Positions 42,836 to 49,431 of a stretch of 64,000 bases of DNA are shown piece by piece. The notes beneath the pieces were generated by a model that worked only from the letters and a program-made list of their open reading frames with translations, had not been told where the DNA came from and searched no databases. Origin of the DNA: Microbacterium sp. LWS13-1.2 (GTDB taxonomy: Bacteria > Actinomycetota > Actinomycetes > Actinomycetales > Microbacteriaceae); the NCBI RefSeq assembly GCF_040144835.1, contig NZ_CP151632.1:1426001-1490000 (forward strand), written 5' to 3'. A program made the translations under genes and the position numbers. Position 1 is the stretch's first letter. Each line of letters opens with the position of its first letter.

Positions 42836-43855
42836 TCATGTGCGGCTTCGGGGCGAGGCGAGGACCAGCTCGTAGACCTCGAGGTAGCCATCGACCATGC
42901 GCTCGACGTCGAACCGCTCCCGGGCCCTGGCGCGGACGGTGCCGCGATCGAGCGCCACCGCGCTGGCGACGCGGTCGACCGCCGCGGCGACATCGTCGAC
43001 GACGAAGCCGGTGACGCCTTCGTCGATGATCTCGGGCATCGACCCGCGCCGGTACGCCACGACGGGGGTGCCGCACGCCATGGCCTCTACGACCGACAGC
43101 CCGAACGGCTCGTCGAAGTGGATGGGATGCAGCAGCACCGCAGCCGATGTCAGCACGTCTGCGCGCTCGGCCGGGCCGACCGATCCGCGGTACACGACTC
43201 TGTCGCCGTCGATGCGGGGTTCGATCCGCTGCGCGAAGTACGCGGCATCCTGGACGATCCCGCAGATCACAAGCCGACGTCCTGCGCGCGCGGCGATCTC
43301 GATCGCGTCGGCGATGCCCTTGTCAGGGTGTATGCGCCCGAACACGACGAGGTCGTCGCCCGTCGATGCCGGGCTGTCGAGTTCGACCATGTCGATGCCG
43401 TGGTGGACCGTCGCGACGTAATCGAGGCCAGGTGAGCGGTCGGCATCCGAGATCGAGACGAAGGCGGATGCCGACCGTTCGTAGGCTGGCAGGATCGCGT
43501 CACCCGAGAAGCCGTGGATCGTCGTCACCATCGGTGCCGCCCACTGGGCACCGAACACGAGCGGCAGCCAATCGAGCTGGTTGTGCACGATGTCGAACTC
43601 GGCGGACCGCTCCATCGCACGGGCGACATGCAGCGCCTCCCACACCCGGCCATCCATCTGCGGATCCTCGGCGTAGCCGTGCGGTGCCACGAACTCGAGC
43701 GCCGCGGCCGTCTCGGAGTCGGCGGTCGCGAACAGCGTGACATCGACGCCCCTGCGCACCAGCCCCTCGGTCAAGAGGCTGGTGACGCGCTCCCACGGTC
43801 CGTAGTGGCGCGGCGGTGTGCGCCACGCGATCGGACCAAGCATGGCCACCTTCAC
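42836..43855 (-). CDS. GT4 family glycosyltransferase
   Basis: 339 residues. VAMLGPIAWRTPPRHYGPWE at the start, FDIVHNQLDWLPLVFG, DDLVVFGRIHPDKGIADAIE and the EX7E segment FDEPFGLSVVEAMACGTPVV are all GT4 hallmarks. GTG 43855 is preferred as start. It is separated from the next GT4 gene by 152 bases, so it may have its own promoter or a read-through transcript. Similarity to trehalose- or mannose-transferring GT4 enzymes is general, and the acceptor is unknown. Confidence 0.88.
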   Translation of the reverse strand: MKVAMLGPIAWRTPPRHYGPWERVTSLLTEGLVRRGVDVTLFATADSETAAALEFVAPHGYAEDPQMDGRVWEALHVARAMERSAEFDIVHNQLDWLPLVFGAQWAAPMVTTIHGFSGDAILPAYERSASAFVSISDADRSPGLDYVATVHHGIDMVELDSPASTGDDLVVFGRIHPDKGIADAIEIAARAGRRLVICGIVQDAAYFAQRIEPRIDGDRVVYRGSVGPAERADVLTSAAVLLHPIHFDEPFGLSVVEAMACGTPVVAYRRGSMPEIIDEGVTGFVVDDVAAAVDRVASAVALDRGTVRARARERFDVERMVDGYLEVYELVLASPRSRT

Positions 43856-44003
43856 GGTGACCGCTCGGTGGCGTGTGCCGGATTCATGCCGCCTTCTGTC
43901 TCGATCATGAGGGGAGGCTACGCCTGCGCTGACCGGGCGAAGCGACGCAGAGCCCGTCGATCCCCGAGTGCGCGTGCCGGCAGGAGACAGCGGACGGCGG
44001 GGA

Positions 44004-44025
44004 TGACACGCTCTGTGTCGTGTCA
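44004..44025. promoter_or_regulatory. Palindrome TGACACG-N8-CGTGTCA
   Basis: A perfect 7-bp inverted repeat between the leftward GT4 gene (start 43855) and the rightward CsoR-family gene (start 44097). It is distinct from the ATACCC palindrome 15 bases further on, so two regulators may act here. Confidence 0.4.
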
Positions 44026-44039
44026 GAGCGCCCTCGAAC

Positions 44040-44055
44040 ATACCCAGGCGGGTAT
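44040..44055. promoter_or_regulatory. CsoR/CstR-type operator ATACCC-AGGC-GGGTAT
   Basis: A perfect palindrome of the CsoR/CstR operator class (TACCC and GGGTA half-sites around a short spacer), 41 bases before the start of the repressor gene. Autoregulation is expected. Confidence 0.7.
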
Positions 44056-44096
44056 CCTTGCAGGCAGGAACACAGCCGAGGAGTGAGGAAGCCCAC

Positions 44097-44396
44097 ATGA
44101 CGAGCAACGACGCGACTCTTTCCGACGTGGATGGCGCGGCAGATCTCGCTGCGCAGCAGCGCAAGATCGTCAATCGGCTTCGTCGTGCGGAGGGTCAGCT
44201 CGGCGCTGTCATCCGGGCCGTCGAGTCCGGCGCCGAGTGTCGCGACATCGTGATCCAGCTGTCGGCCGTCTCGAAGGCGCTCGATCGGGCGGGATACGCC
44301 ATCGTGGCATCGGCGATGCGCACCTGCATCGCCGACCCGGACGACAAGTCGATGACGCCGGAGGAACTTGAGAAGCTGTTCCTCACTCTCGCGTGA
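44097..44396 (+). CDS. CsoR-family repressor with CstR-like Cys pair
   Basis: 99 residues, all-helical DUF156/CsoR fold. Of the C-H-C metal site of copper sensors, C48 (ECRD) and C77 (MRTC) are present but the His four residues before the second Cys is Ala73. This C-x-C only pattern is that of CstR, which senses hydropersulfides by a Cys-Cys polysulfide bridge. A TACCC operator lies upstream and sulfur-handling genes lie nearby. The helix 1 segment IVNRLRRAEGQLGAVIRAVE carries the DNA-binding arginines. Assignment as a persulfide sensor is by residue pattern. Confidence 0.78.
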   Translation: MTSNDATLSDVDGAADLAAQQRKIVNRLRRAEGQLGAVIRAVESGAECRDIVIQLSAVSKALDRAGYAIVASAMRTCIADPDDKSMTPEELEKLFLTLA

Positions 44397-44417
44397 GGCT
44401 CACTCCCCCGGGCCGGT

Positions 44418-44579
44418 TCAACGACCGAAGAGTCGGGCGAAGAATCCGTTGGACGGCTCGTTGGCGTGACCTTCACAACGCTGAGACGCGGGGACGCCGC
44501 GCATGACTTGGTCGACGTGCTGTCCACACCCGGACCAGGTTGTTTTTCCACATTTCTCGCATTTCACGGCGTAACACAT
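44418..44579 (-). CDS. Small zinc-ribbon-like protein, 53 residues
   Basis: ATG 44579 with GGAGGAG 9-15 bases upstream opens MCYAVKCEKCGKTTWSGCGQ, then HVDQVMRGVP and CEGH. The C-x-x-C-x(7)-C and later C-x-x-H give a probable Zn site. Proteins with this exact layout (MCYAV-C-x-x-CGKTTW-x-GCG) occur widely in Actinobacteria without known function. The tail FFARLFGR is short and basic. It is leftward, downstream of the second CsoR-family gene. Confidence 0.75.
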   Translation of the reverse strand: MCYAVKCEKCGKTTWSGCGQHVDQVMRGVPASQRCEGHANEPSNGFFARLFGR

Positions 44580-44598
44580 GGGTTGTCTCCTCCAGGGG

Positions 44599-44862
44599 TC
44601 AGGCGAGCATGAGGAAGAGCTTTTCGAGCTCTTCGGTGGTCAGGTCGTCGTCGCCACGTTCGATATCGGGGCTGGCGACGCACTCCTTCATCGCCGTCGA
44701 GATGATGACGAAGCCGGCGCGGTTCAAGGCGCTGGAGACGGCGGCGAGCTGGGTGACGACATCACGGCAGGGTTCATTGGCGTCGACCGCCGCGATCACC
44801 GCGTCCAGCTGTCCGCGCGCGCGACGAAGCCGATTCGAAATGAGCTTCTGGGCGTCAGACAC
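44599..44862 (-). CDS. Second CsoR-family repressor, CstR-like
   Basis: 87 residues. C32 (EPCRD) and C61 (MKEC) are conserved, and the position four before C61 is Ala57, so as in the first copy the copper-binding His is absent. GTG 44862 overlaps the stop of the CoA-disulfide reductase gene, with which it must be co-transcribed. Together the two paralogues, the reductase-rhodanese and the operators make a cst-like circuit. Whether the two repressors bind the same sites is unknown. Confidence 0.78.
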   Translation of the reverse strand: MSDAQKLISNRLRRARGQLDAVIAAVDANEPCRDVVTQLAAVSSALNRAGFVIISTAMKECVASPDIERGDDDLTTEELEKLFLMLA

Positions 44863-46546
44863 CCTGCAGCACCCCTTCGGTCTCGAGCACGTCTGAGGCT
44901 CGCGCGCCGAGTGCGGCGCGCAGGGTGAGGATGCCGCCCGAGAGCGACGCAGAGTCCATGCCGGCCTGGGCGAGCACACGATGGGCGATGGCCGATCGCA
45001 CACCCGAGGCGCACATCACCCGAACCGGACGACCCGCCGCCACTTCCCGCACCTCGTCGAGGCGTTCACGTAGCTCGGTGTGCGGGATGTGCAGCGCGCC
45101 CGGCACGTGACCGGTATCCCATTCATCGGGGCGGCGCACATCGAGGATCAGCGCCTCATCGAGCACTTCGTCCAGGTCCTCGGAGTACCAGAGCGCCAGC
45201 GTCCCGTTCAGGACGTTCTCGCCGACCATGCCGGTGAGGTTCACGGCATCCTTCGCCTGTCCGTACGGCGGGGAGTAGGCAAGGTCGAGATCGATGAGCT
45301 CGTCGACGGTCATGCCTGCGCGGAGGGCGGTGGCCAGCACGTCGATGCGCTTGTCCACGCCCTCCGTGCCGACAGCCTGTGCGCCGAGCAGCCGACCAGA
45401 CTCGGGATCGATGTGCACCACGAGATGAATCTGGCTGGCGCCCGGAAAGTACCCGGCGTGCTGGTTCGCATGCAGGTGCAGCGTACGGAAGTCCGTGGCA
45501 GTGGCGTCGAGCGCCATTCGGTTCGCGCCGGTCAGCGCGGCAGTCAACGACCCGACTCGAACGATGGCGGTCCCGACGGGCTGAGGGATCTCACGCGCAG
45601 TCTCGGGTCGGATGATGTCGTCGGCGACGAGCCGGCCGGCACGGTTGGCGGGACCGGCGAGAGCGACGGGGCGTCGAGCGCCGGTGATCGCATCGACGCT
45701 CAATGTCGCGTCACCCACTGCCCAGATGCCCGGGACGCTCGTGCGACCGTGGCTGTCGACGATCATCGCTCCACGCTCGCAGGCGACGCCGGCTTCCTCG
45801 AAGACCGCGGTGTCGGGGCGCACGCCTACGGACATCACGATGAGGTCTGCCGCCAGTTCCGTGCCATCGGCGAGCACCACGGTGTCGGCATCCGGTTCGT
45901 GATGGATTGACGTGGCCGCTATGCCGACACGCAGATCAATACCGAGTGCGCGCAGTTCTTCAGACACCAGCCACGCCAGTTCCGGCTCGACCGGCGGCAG
46001 CGGCTGCGGCGCCAGCTCGACGACCGAGACGTCGAGGCCTTGCGCCGCCAGCGCTTCAGCCGCTTCGATGCCGATGAATCCCGCGCCGAGGATGACAGCG
46101 CGGCGGGCGCCCTTGGTGACGATCTCTCGAAGGGCTACGGCGTCCTCCACCGTGCGCAGGGTGCGTACCCTGGGCGAGTCGACGCCCGGGATCGGCGGAA
46201 CGAACGCGGAGGCACCGGGCGACAGCACGAGCGCGTCGTAAGCGATCTGCTCGAGCCCGTCCGCCGAACGGACGGTGACCAGGTGCGCGTCTGAGTCGAC
46301 AGCGATGACTTCATTGCCGGGTCGCACATCGAGCGCGAGCGCAGCGCGCAGCGAATCGGGCGTCTGGACAAGCAGCGCGCGCGGGTCGACGATCTCGCCG
46401 CCGACGAGATACGGCAGTCCGCAGTTCGCGTACGAGACGTGAGCGCCTCGCTCGAGCACGATGATCTCGGCTGATTCGTCGAGCCGACGGGCACGGGCCG
46501 CGCAGCTCATTCCCCCGGCGACCCCGCCGACGATCACGATTCTCAT
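44855..46546 (-). CDS. CoA-disulfide reductase fused to rhodanese domain
   Basis: 563 residues. The N-terminal 450 residues are a pyridine-nucleotide disulfide oxidoreductase with FAD loop GGVAGGMSCAARAR and the single active Cys C42 in SYANCGLPY, plus a C-terminal dimerisation domain (YSPPYGQAKDAVNLTGM). A rhodanese domain follows (ILDVRRPDEWDTGHVPGALH), with its catalytic Cys C512 in VMCASGVRS. This is the CoADR-RHD type that reduces CoA-persulfides and polysulfides with NAD(P)H. ATG 46546 overlaps the stop of the 40-residue ORF upstream. Persulfide detoxification fits the adjoining CstR-like gene. Confidence 0.93.
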   Translation of the reverse strand: MRIVIVGGVAGGMSCAARARRLDESAEIIVLERGAHVSYANCGLPYLVGGEIVDPRALLVQTPDSLRAALALDVRPGNEVIAVDSDAHLVTVRSADGLEQIAYDALVLSPGASAFVPPIPGVDSPRVRTLRTVEDAVALREIVTKGARRAVILGAGFIGIEAAEALAAQGLDVSVVELAPQPLPPVEPELAWLVSEELRALGIDLRVGIAATSIHHEPDADTVVLADGTELAADLIVMSVGVRPDTAVFEEAGVACERGAMIVDSHGRTSVPGIWAVGDATLSVDAITGARRPVALAGPANRAGRLVADDIIRPETAREIPQPVGTAIVRVGSLTAALTGANRMALDATATDFRTLHLHANQHAGYFPGASQIHLVVHIDPESGRLLGAQAVGTEGVDKRIDVLATALRAGMTVDELIDLDLAYSPPYGQAKDAVNLTGMVGENVLNGTLALWYSEDLDEVLDEALILDVRRPDEWDTGHVPGALHIPHTELRERLDEVREVAAGRPVRVMCASGVRSAIAHRVLAQAGMDSASLSGGILTLRAALGARASDVLETEGVLQGV

Positions 46547-46665
46547 CTCACGACCTCCGCTGCCTGGTTCGTGGGGCTGATCTCGGCCCGGACAGCGTCC
46601 ATGTCCGACGCCCGGACGGCGTCGAGGGCCGGCAGACCGGCTTCGATGATTTCAATGGTCGGCAT
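46543..46665 (-). CDS. 40-residue ORF ahead of the CoA-disulfide reductase
   Basis: MPTIEIIEAGLPALDAVR begins a 40-residue frame whose stop overlaps the reductase start (ATGA), the hallmark of translational coupling. It has no Cys and no hydrophobic span. Its first residues recall ArsD (MPT-x-EI-E-x), but the Cys-pair region that should follow is absent, so it may be a leader peptide or a remnant. An operator palindrome lies 9 bases before its start. Confidence 0.45.
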   Translation of the reverse strand: MPTIEIIEAGLPALDAVRASDMDAVRAEISPTNQAAEVVR

Positions 46666-46673
46666 GAGTTGCT

Positions 46674-46687
46674 TACCCCCCAGGGTA
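46674..46687. promoter_or_regulatory. CsoR/CstR-type operator TACCC-CCCA-GGGTA
   Basis: Perfect 5-bp arms with a four-base spacer just upstream of the 40-residue ORF and the reductase operon. It matches the repressor-gene operator at 44040 in half-site and spacer length. Confidence 0.65.
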
Positions 46688-46733
46688 TTTTTCGACGCAG
46701 ACTTCTGCCTGCAGGCTCTGATCACGAACGGGC

Positions 46734-46869
46734 TCAGGGAACGACGGTCGCGTACTCCGCCGGCGTGCGAACGTCGACGATCACGGTGTCAGCATCCAGT
46801 TCGATGGACACCGGCGAACCGGCGCAGCCCCTCACGCCGATGGCCAGGGCGCCTGCACATGGCTTTCAC
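46734..46869 (-). pseudogene. Truncated, frameshifted rhodanese lipoprotein
   Basis: Read leftward, GTG AAA GCC ATG begins in one frame; the frame shifted by one then gives AGALAIGVRGCAG (a degenerate signal with lipobox-like Cys) and SIELDADTVIVDVRTPAEYA, the first strand and loop of a rhodanese domain, before TGA at 46734. The rest of the domain, with the active Cys, is missing. An exported rhodanese lipoprotein of about 120 residues is the presumable ancestor. It is flanked by two operators, so it was probably part of the persulfide regulon. Confidence 0.6.
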
Positions 46870-46897
46870 CTTTCCCGTTGGACGACTACAGACTAGC

Positions 46898-46913
46898 ATA
46901 CCCCCTGGGGTAT
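46898..46913. promoter_or_regulatory. CsoR/CstR-type operator ATACCCC-CT-GGGGTAT
   Basis: A perfect 7-bp palindrome, about 28 bases upstream of the degraded rhodanese gene. The GGGGTAT half-site is the strongest of the three found. Confidence 0.7.
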
Positions 46914-47035
46914 CGTTCTGCGACGACGAGACGAGCTGGAGCAACACGCGCGCAGCGCCGTCCCAGCGCGACAGCCGACGCATCACCGGACGCTTGGCGC
47001 CGCTCAGCAACGAACCGCGAGCAAGAGGCGACTCC

Positions 47036-48265
47036 TCAAGCGGCGGGCTGCGAGATGGCGCCGGTCAGTGCGGACAGCCGCGTGACACCGATCGGCTCCT
47101 CTGCGAGCAGCGGGACGATCGCGACCCGATCCGCCAGCGCGCGCACGTGCGCGATCTGCGCAATCTCGTAGCGGGCACGCGTGCGCAGAAAGGCCGACTC
47201 CTCATGGCCACGCTGGGCCAGCGCGAGCGCCAGGGCCGCGGCGATAGTCGTCTTGCCGACGCCGCCCTTCCCCATGCACATCACGAGGCAACGACCGTCG
47301 CGCTCGATCTCGTCCACGAGCGCCGCCAAGGGGGCATCCGGCAGGTCGGGGACCGCCGCCCCGTCGGCAGCCGGCGCAGCTGCACGATCCGGTCCGAAGA
47401 ACGCGCGGAGCGCGTCGAGACCGACGACGTTGCCCGCCTTCAACTCCAGGACATCGCGTGGCAGATCGGCGATCGTGGCTGGCACGGCCGACAACGCCGC
47501 CGCCTCGCGCGCGCGAACCGCCGATGCGATCGGCTCGTCGCCCGCTCGATCAGGAAGAACGCCGTTGATCACGACGAAGGCGTGCGTCATGCCGATCGCC
47601 GTCAGCTCGGAGAACGTGCGCTCGATCTCCGTCAGCGCGGACGGCTGAGGGCGGGCGACCAGAACCAGTCGGGTGCGGGCCGGGTCGGTGAGCGTCGCGA
47701 CAGCGGCCGCATACGTCGCGCGCTGCTTCTCGAGGCCGGCGAGAGGTCCGAGGCATGAGGCGTCGCCGCCCGTGGAGAGGAACTCGGTCCATGAGCCGGG
47801 CAGTTGCAGCAGCCGGATCGTGTGGCCGGTGGGCGCCGTATCGAAGATGACGTGGTCGTAGTCTGCGTATTCGGAGTCGTCCGTGAGTAGTCGGGTGAAC
47901 TCATCGAACGAAGCGATCTCGGTCGTGCAGGAGCCCGAAAGGCCCTCGGTGATCCCTGCGATCTCCATCTCCGGCAGGAGCCCGCGAATCGGTGCGATGA
48001 TGCGCTCCCGGTAGGCCTCGACGGCTTGCTCCGGATCGATCTCCAAGCCCGCCAGTCCGGGCACCGACGGGATCATCGTGACGAGATTGCCGATCGTGAT
48101 GCCGAACACCTGACCGAGATTAGATGCAGGATCGGTACTGACGAGCAACACCCGCCGCCCGTGGCTCGCCAGCTCAACGGCGGTCGCGCACGCGACCGAA
48201 GTCTTGCCCACGCCGCCCTTGCCTGTGAAGAACGGGAACCGTGGCGCGTTCTCGACGTATCTCAT
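47036..48265 (-). CDS. ArsA-like ATPase with internal deletion
   Basis: 409 residues, beside about 580-600 for bacterial ArsA with two ATPase halves. The first half is complete: P-loop FFTGKGGVGKTSVACA, switch region VSTDPASNLGQVFG and DTAPTGHTIRLLQLP. The second half has its P-loop (MGKGGVGKTTIAAALALALA) but then jumps, near residue 355, straight to the C-terminal RVAIVPLLAEEPIGVTRLSA, so its switch regions are missing. The second site cannot hydrolyse ATP normally. It may be a degenerate arsA or a GET3-like use of one active site. No arsD or arsB is adjacent. Box 48304-48317 lies 38 bases before the ATG. Confidence 0.82.
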   Translation of the reverse strand: MRYVENAPRFPFFTGKGGVGKTSVACATAVELASHGRRVLLVSTDPASNLGQVFGITIGNLVTMIPSVPGLAGLEIDPEQAVEAYRERIIAPIRGLLPEMEIAGITEGLSGSCTTEIASFDEFTRLLTDDSEYADYDHVIFDTAPTGHTIRLLQLPGSWTEFLSTGGDASCLGPLAGLEKQRATYAAAVATLTDPARTRLVLVARPQPSALTEIERTFSELTAIGMTHAFVVINGVLPDRAGDEPIASAVRAREAAALSAVPATIADLPRDVLELKAGNVVGLDALRAFFGPDRAAAPAADGAAVPDLPDAPLAALVDEIERDGRCLVMCMGKGGVGKTTIAAALALALAQRGHEESAFLRTRARYEIAQIAHVRALADRVAIVPLLAEEPIGVTRLSALTGAISQPAA

Positions 48266-48303
48266 GATCGATACCCATCTTCCTCGCGCCCAACGAACGA
48301 GCC

Positions 48304-48317
48304 GGGTCCAAGGTCCC
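48304..48317 (-). promoter_or_regulatory. DosR-like box 1 (toward the ArsA-like gene)
   Basis: Reads GGGACCTTGGACCC on the minus strand, 38 bases before the ATG at 48265. It matches GGGACCTTSGNCCC, close to the mycobacterial DosR site GGGACTTTNGNCCC. Confidence 0.6.
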
Positions 48318-48395
48318 GCACGGCCGACGCGCCGGTCTGGCCGGCGCCGCTCCTGCCCCGCGGCGGTTCGAAGAGTCCGGAACGATCGCCTGGGC

Positions 48396-48409
48396 GGGAC
48401 CTTCGGCCC
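48396..48409 (+). promoter_or_regulatory. DosR-like box 2 (toward the membrane protein and P-type ATPase)
   Basis: GGGACCTTCGGCCC, 35 bases before the ATG at 48445. It has the same orientation rule as the other boxes and shares the divergent region with box 1. Confidence 0.7.
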
Positions 48410-48444
48410 AGCCGGGTCGCGATCGACGGGTCCACTCTGTCGAC

Positions 48445-49341
48445 ATGCTCACGTCGCGACCTGTCGCCGGCTTCCTCGTGCGTGTCACGCTCGCGCACGT
48501 CGTCACCTACTTCGCTGTCGGGCTGGTCGCGGCGACGGTCTTCAACTACGAGGAGCTGTTCGCCCAGCCGATCATCCGTGACTTCATGCGCCCGTTCGGT
48601 TCGGTCGCGGTGATCGTCGGCCCTCTCCTTCAGGTGGTGCGCGGACTCATCATCGCAGCGGTGCTCCTGCCGTTCCGCTCGGTCCTGGTGGCACGACTCG
48701 GGTGGCTGTGGCTGTGGCTGCTCTTCATCGGGGTCGGAATCCTGTCCACACCCGCAGCGGCACCGGGCTCGCTGGAGGGGGCGGTGTACAGCCAGCTGCC
48801 GTGGTGGTATCACCTCATCGGCATGCCGGAGATGCTGGTGCAGACGTTGCTGTTCAGCGCCCTCACCGGTCTGATCGCGCGGCACCCCGACGGGGTCATG
48901 GCGGCCCTGCCTCCCGTCTTCGATCGGGTCATCCGTGCCCTGGTCGTGACATGCCTGTCGTTCATCGGCTATGCGGTCGTCTCGGTGATCTTCGCTCTCG
49001 CATCGGGTGCCGCCGTGGGGTCGGCAGAGAACCTGTCGCCGGCGGTGCAAGGGGTGTTCGTCGCACCGTTCGTCGCCAACGGTGTCATCGCGTTCTTCGC
49101 GTCCGCGAACGGGTCGCGTGGGCGGGCTGCCGCGGCACTGATCTCCTACGCCTTCGGAGCCGTTGCCATCCTCAGCTACCAGGCACTGGTCTTCGGAAGC
49201 GCGGGTCTTCTCTACGCGCTGGTCGCACCGGTCCTGCCGGCGGCGATCCTGTGGTTCGCCACATCTCGGGCGCCCCGCGAGGACCCGGCGTCGGTCGATG
49301 ACGCCGAACGGTCGGTCAGCCGGCCCGGATCACTGCGTTGA
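48445..49341 (+). CDS. Multi-pass membrane protein of unknown function
   Basis: 298 residues with about seven hydrophobic spans (for example VTLAHVVTYFAVGLVAATVF, WLWLWLLFIGVGILSTPAAA and ALVVTCLSFIGYAVVSVIFA). The loop EGAVYSQLPWWYHLIGMPEM is polar and may face the outside. I do not recognise the family. It is the first gene after box 2 and 90 bases before the metal P-type ATPase, on the same strand, so it may be a co-regulated partner of that pump. No Shine-Dalgarno sequence is evident, consistent with leaderless initiation. Confidence 0.75.
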   Translation: MLTSRPVAGFLVRVTLAHVVTYFAVGLVAATVFNYEELFAQPIIRDFMRPFGSVAVIVGPLLQVVRGLIIAAVLLPFRSVLVARLGWLWLWLLFIGVGILSTPAAAPGSLEGAVYSQLPWWYHLIGMPEMLVQTLLFSALTGLIARHPDGVMAALPPVFDRVIRALVVTCLSFIGYAVVSVIFALASGAAVGSAENLSPAVQGVFVAPFVANGVIAFFASANGSRGRAAAALISYAFGAVAILSYQALVFGSAGLLYALVAPVLPAAILWFATSRAPREDPASVDDAERSVSRPGSLR

Positions 49342-49431
49342 GTCCTGACCGGTGAGCATGATCCGCCCGCGGCGAGCCGAGTCCCACGGCCGGCTCGAAT
49401 ACCGCCTCCGCGGTCTGGGAGGCTGACCCGT

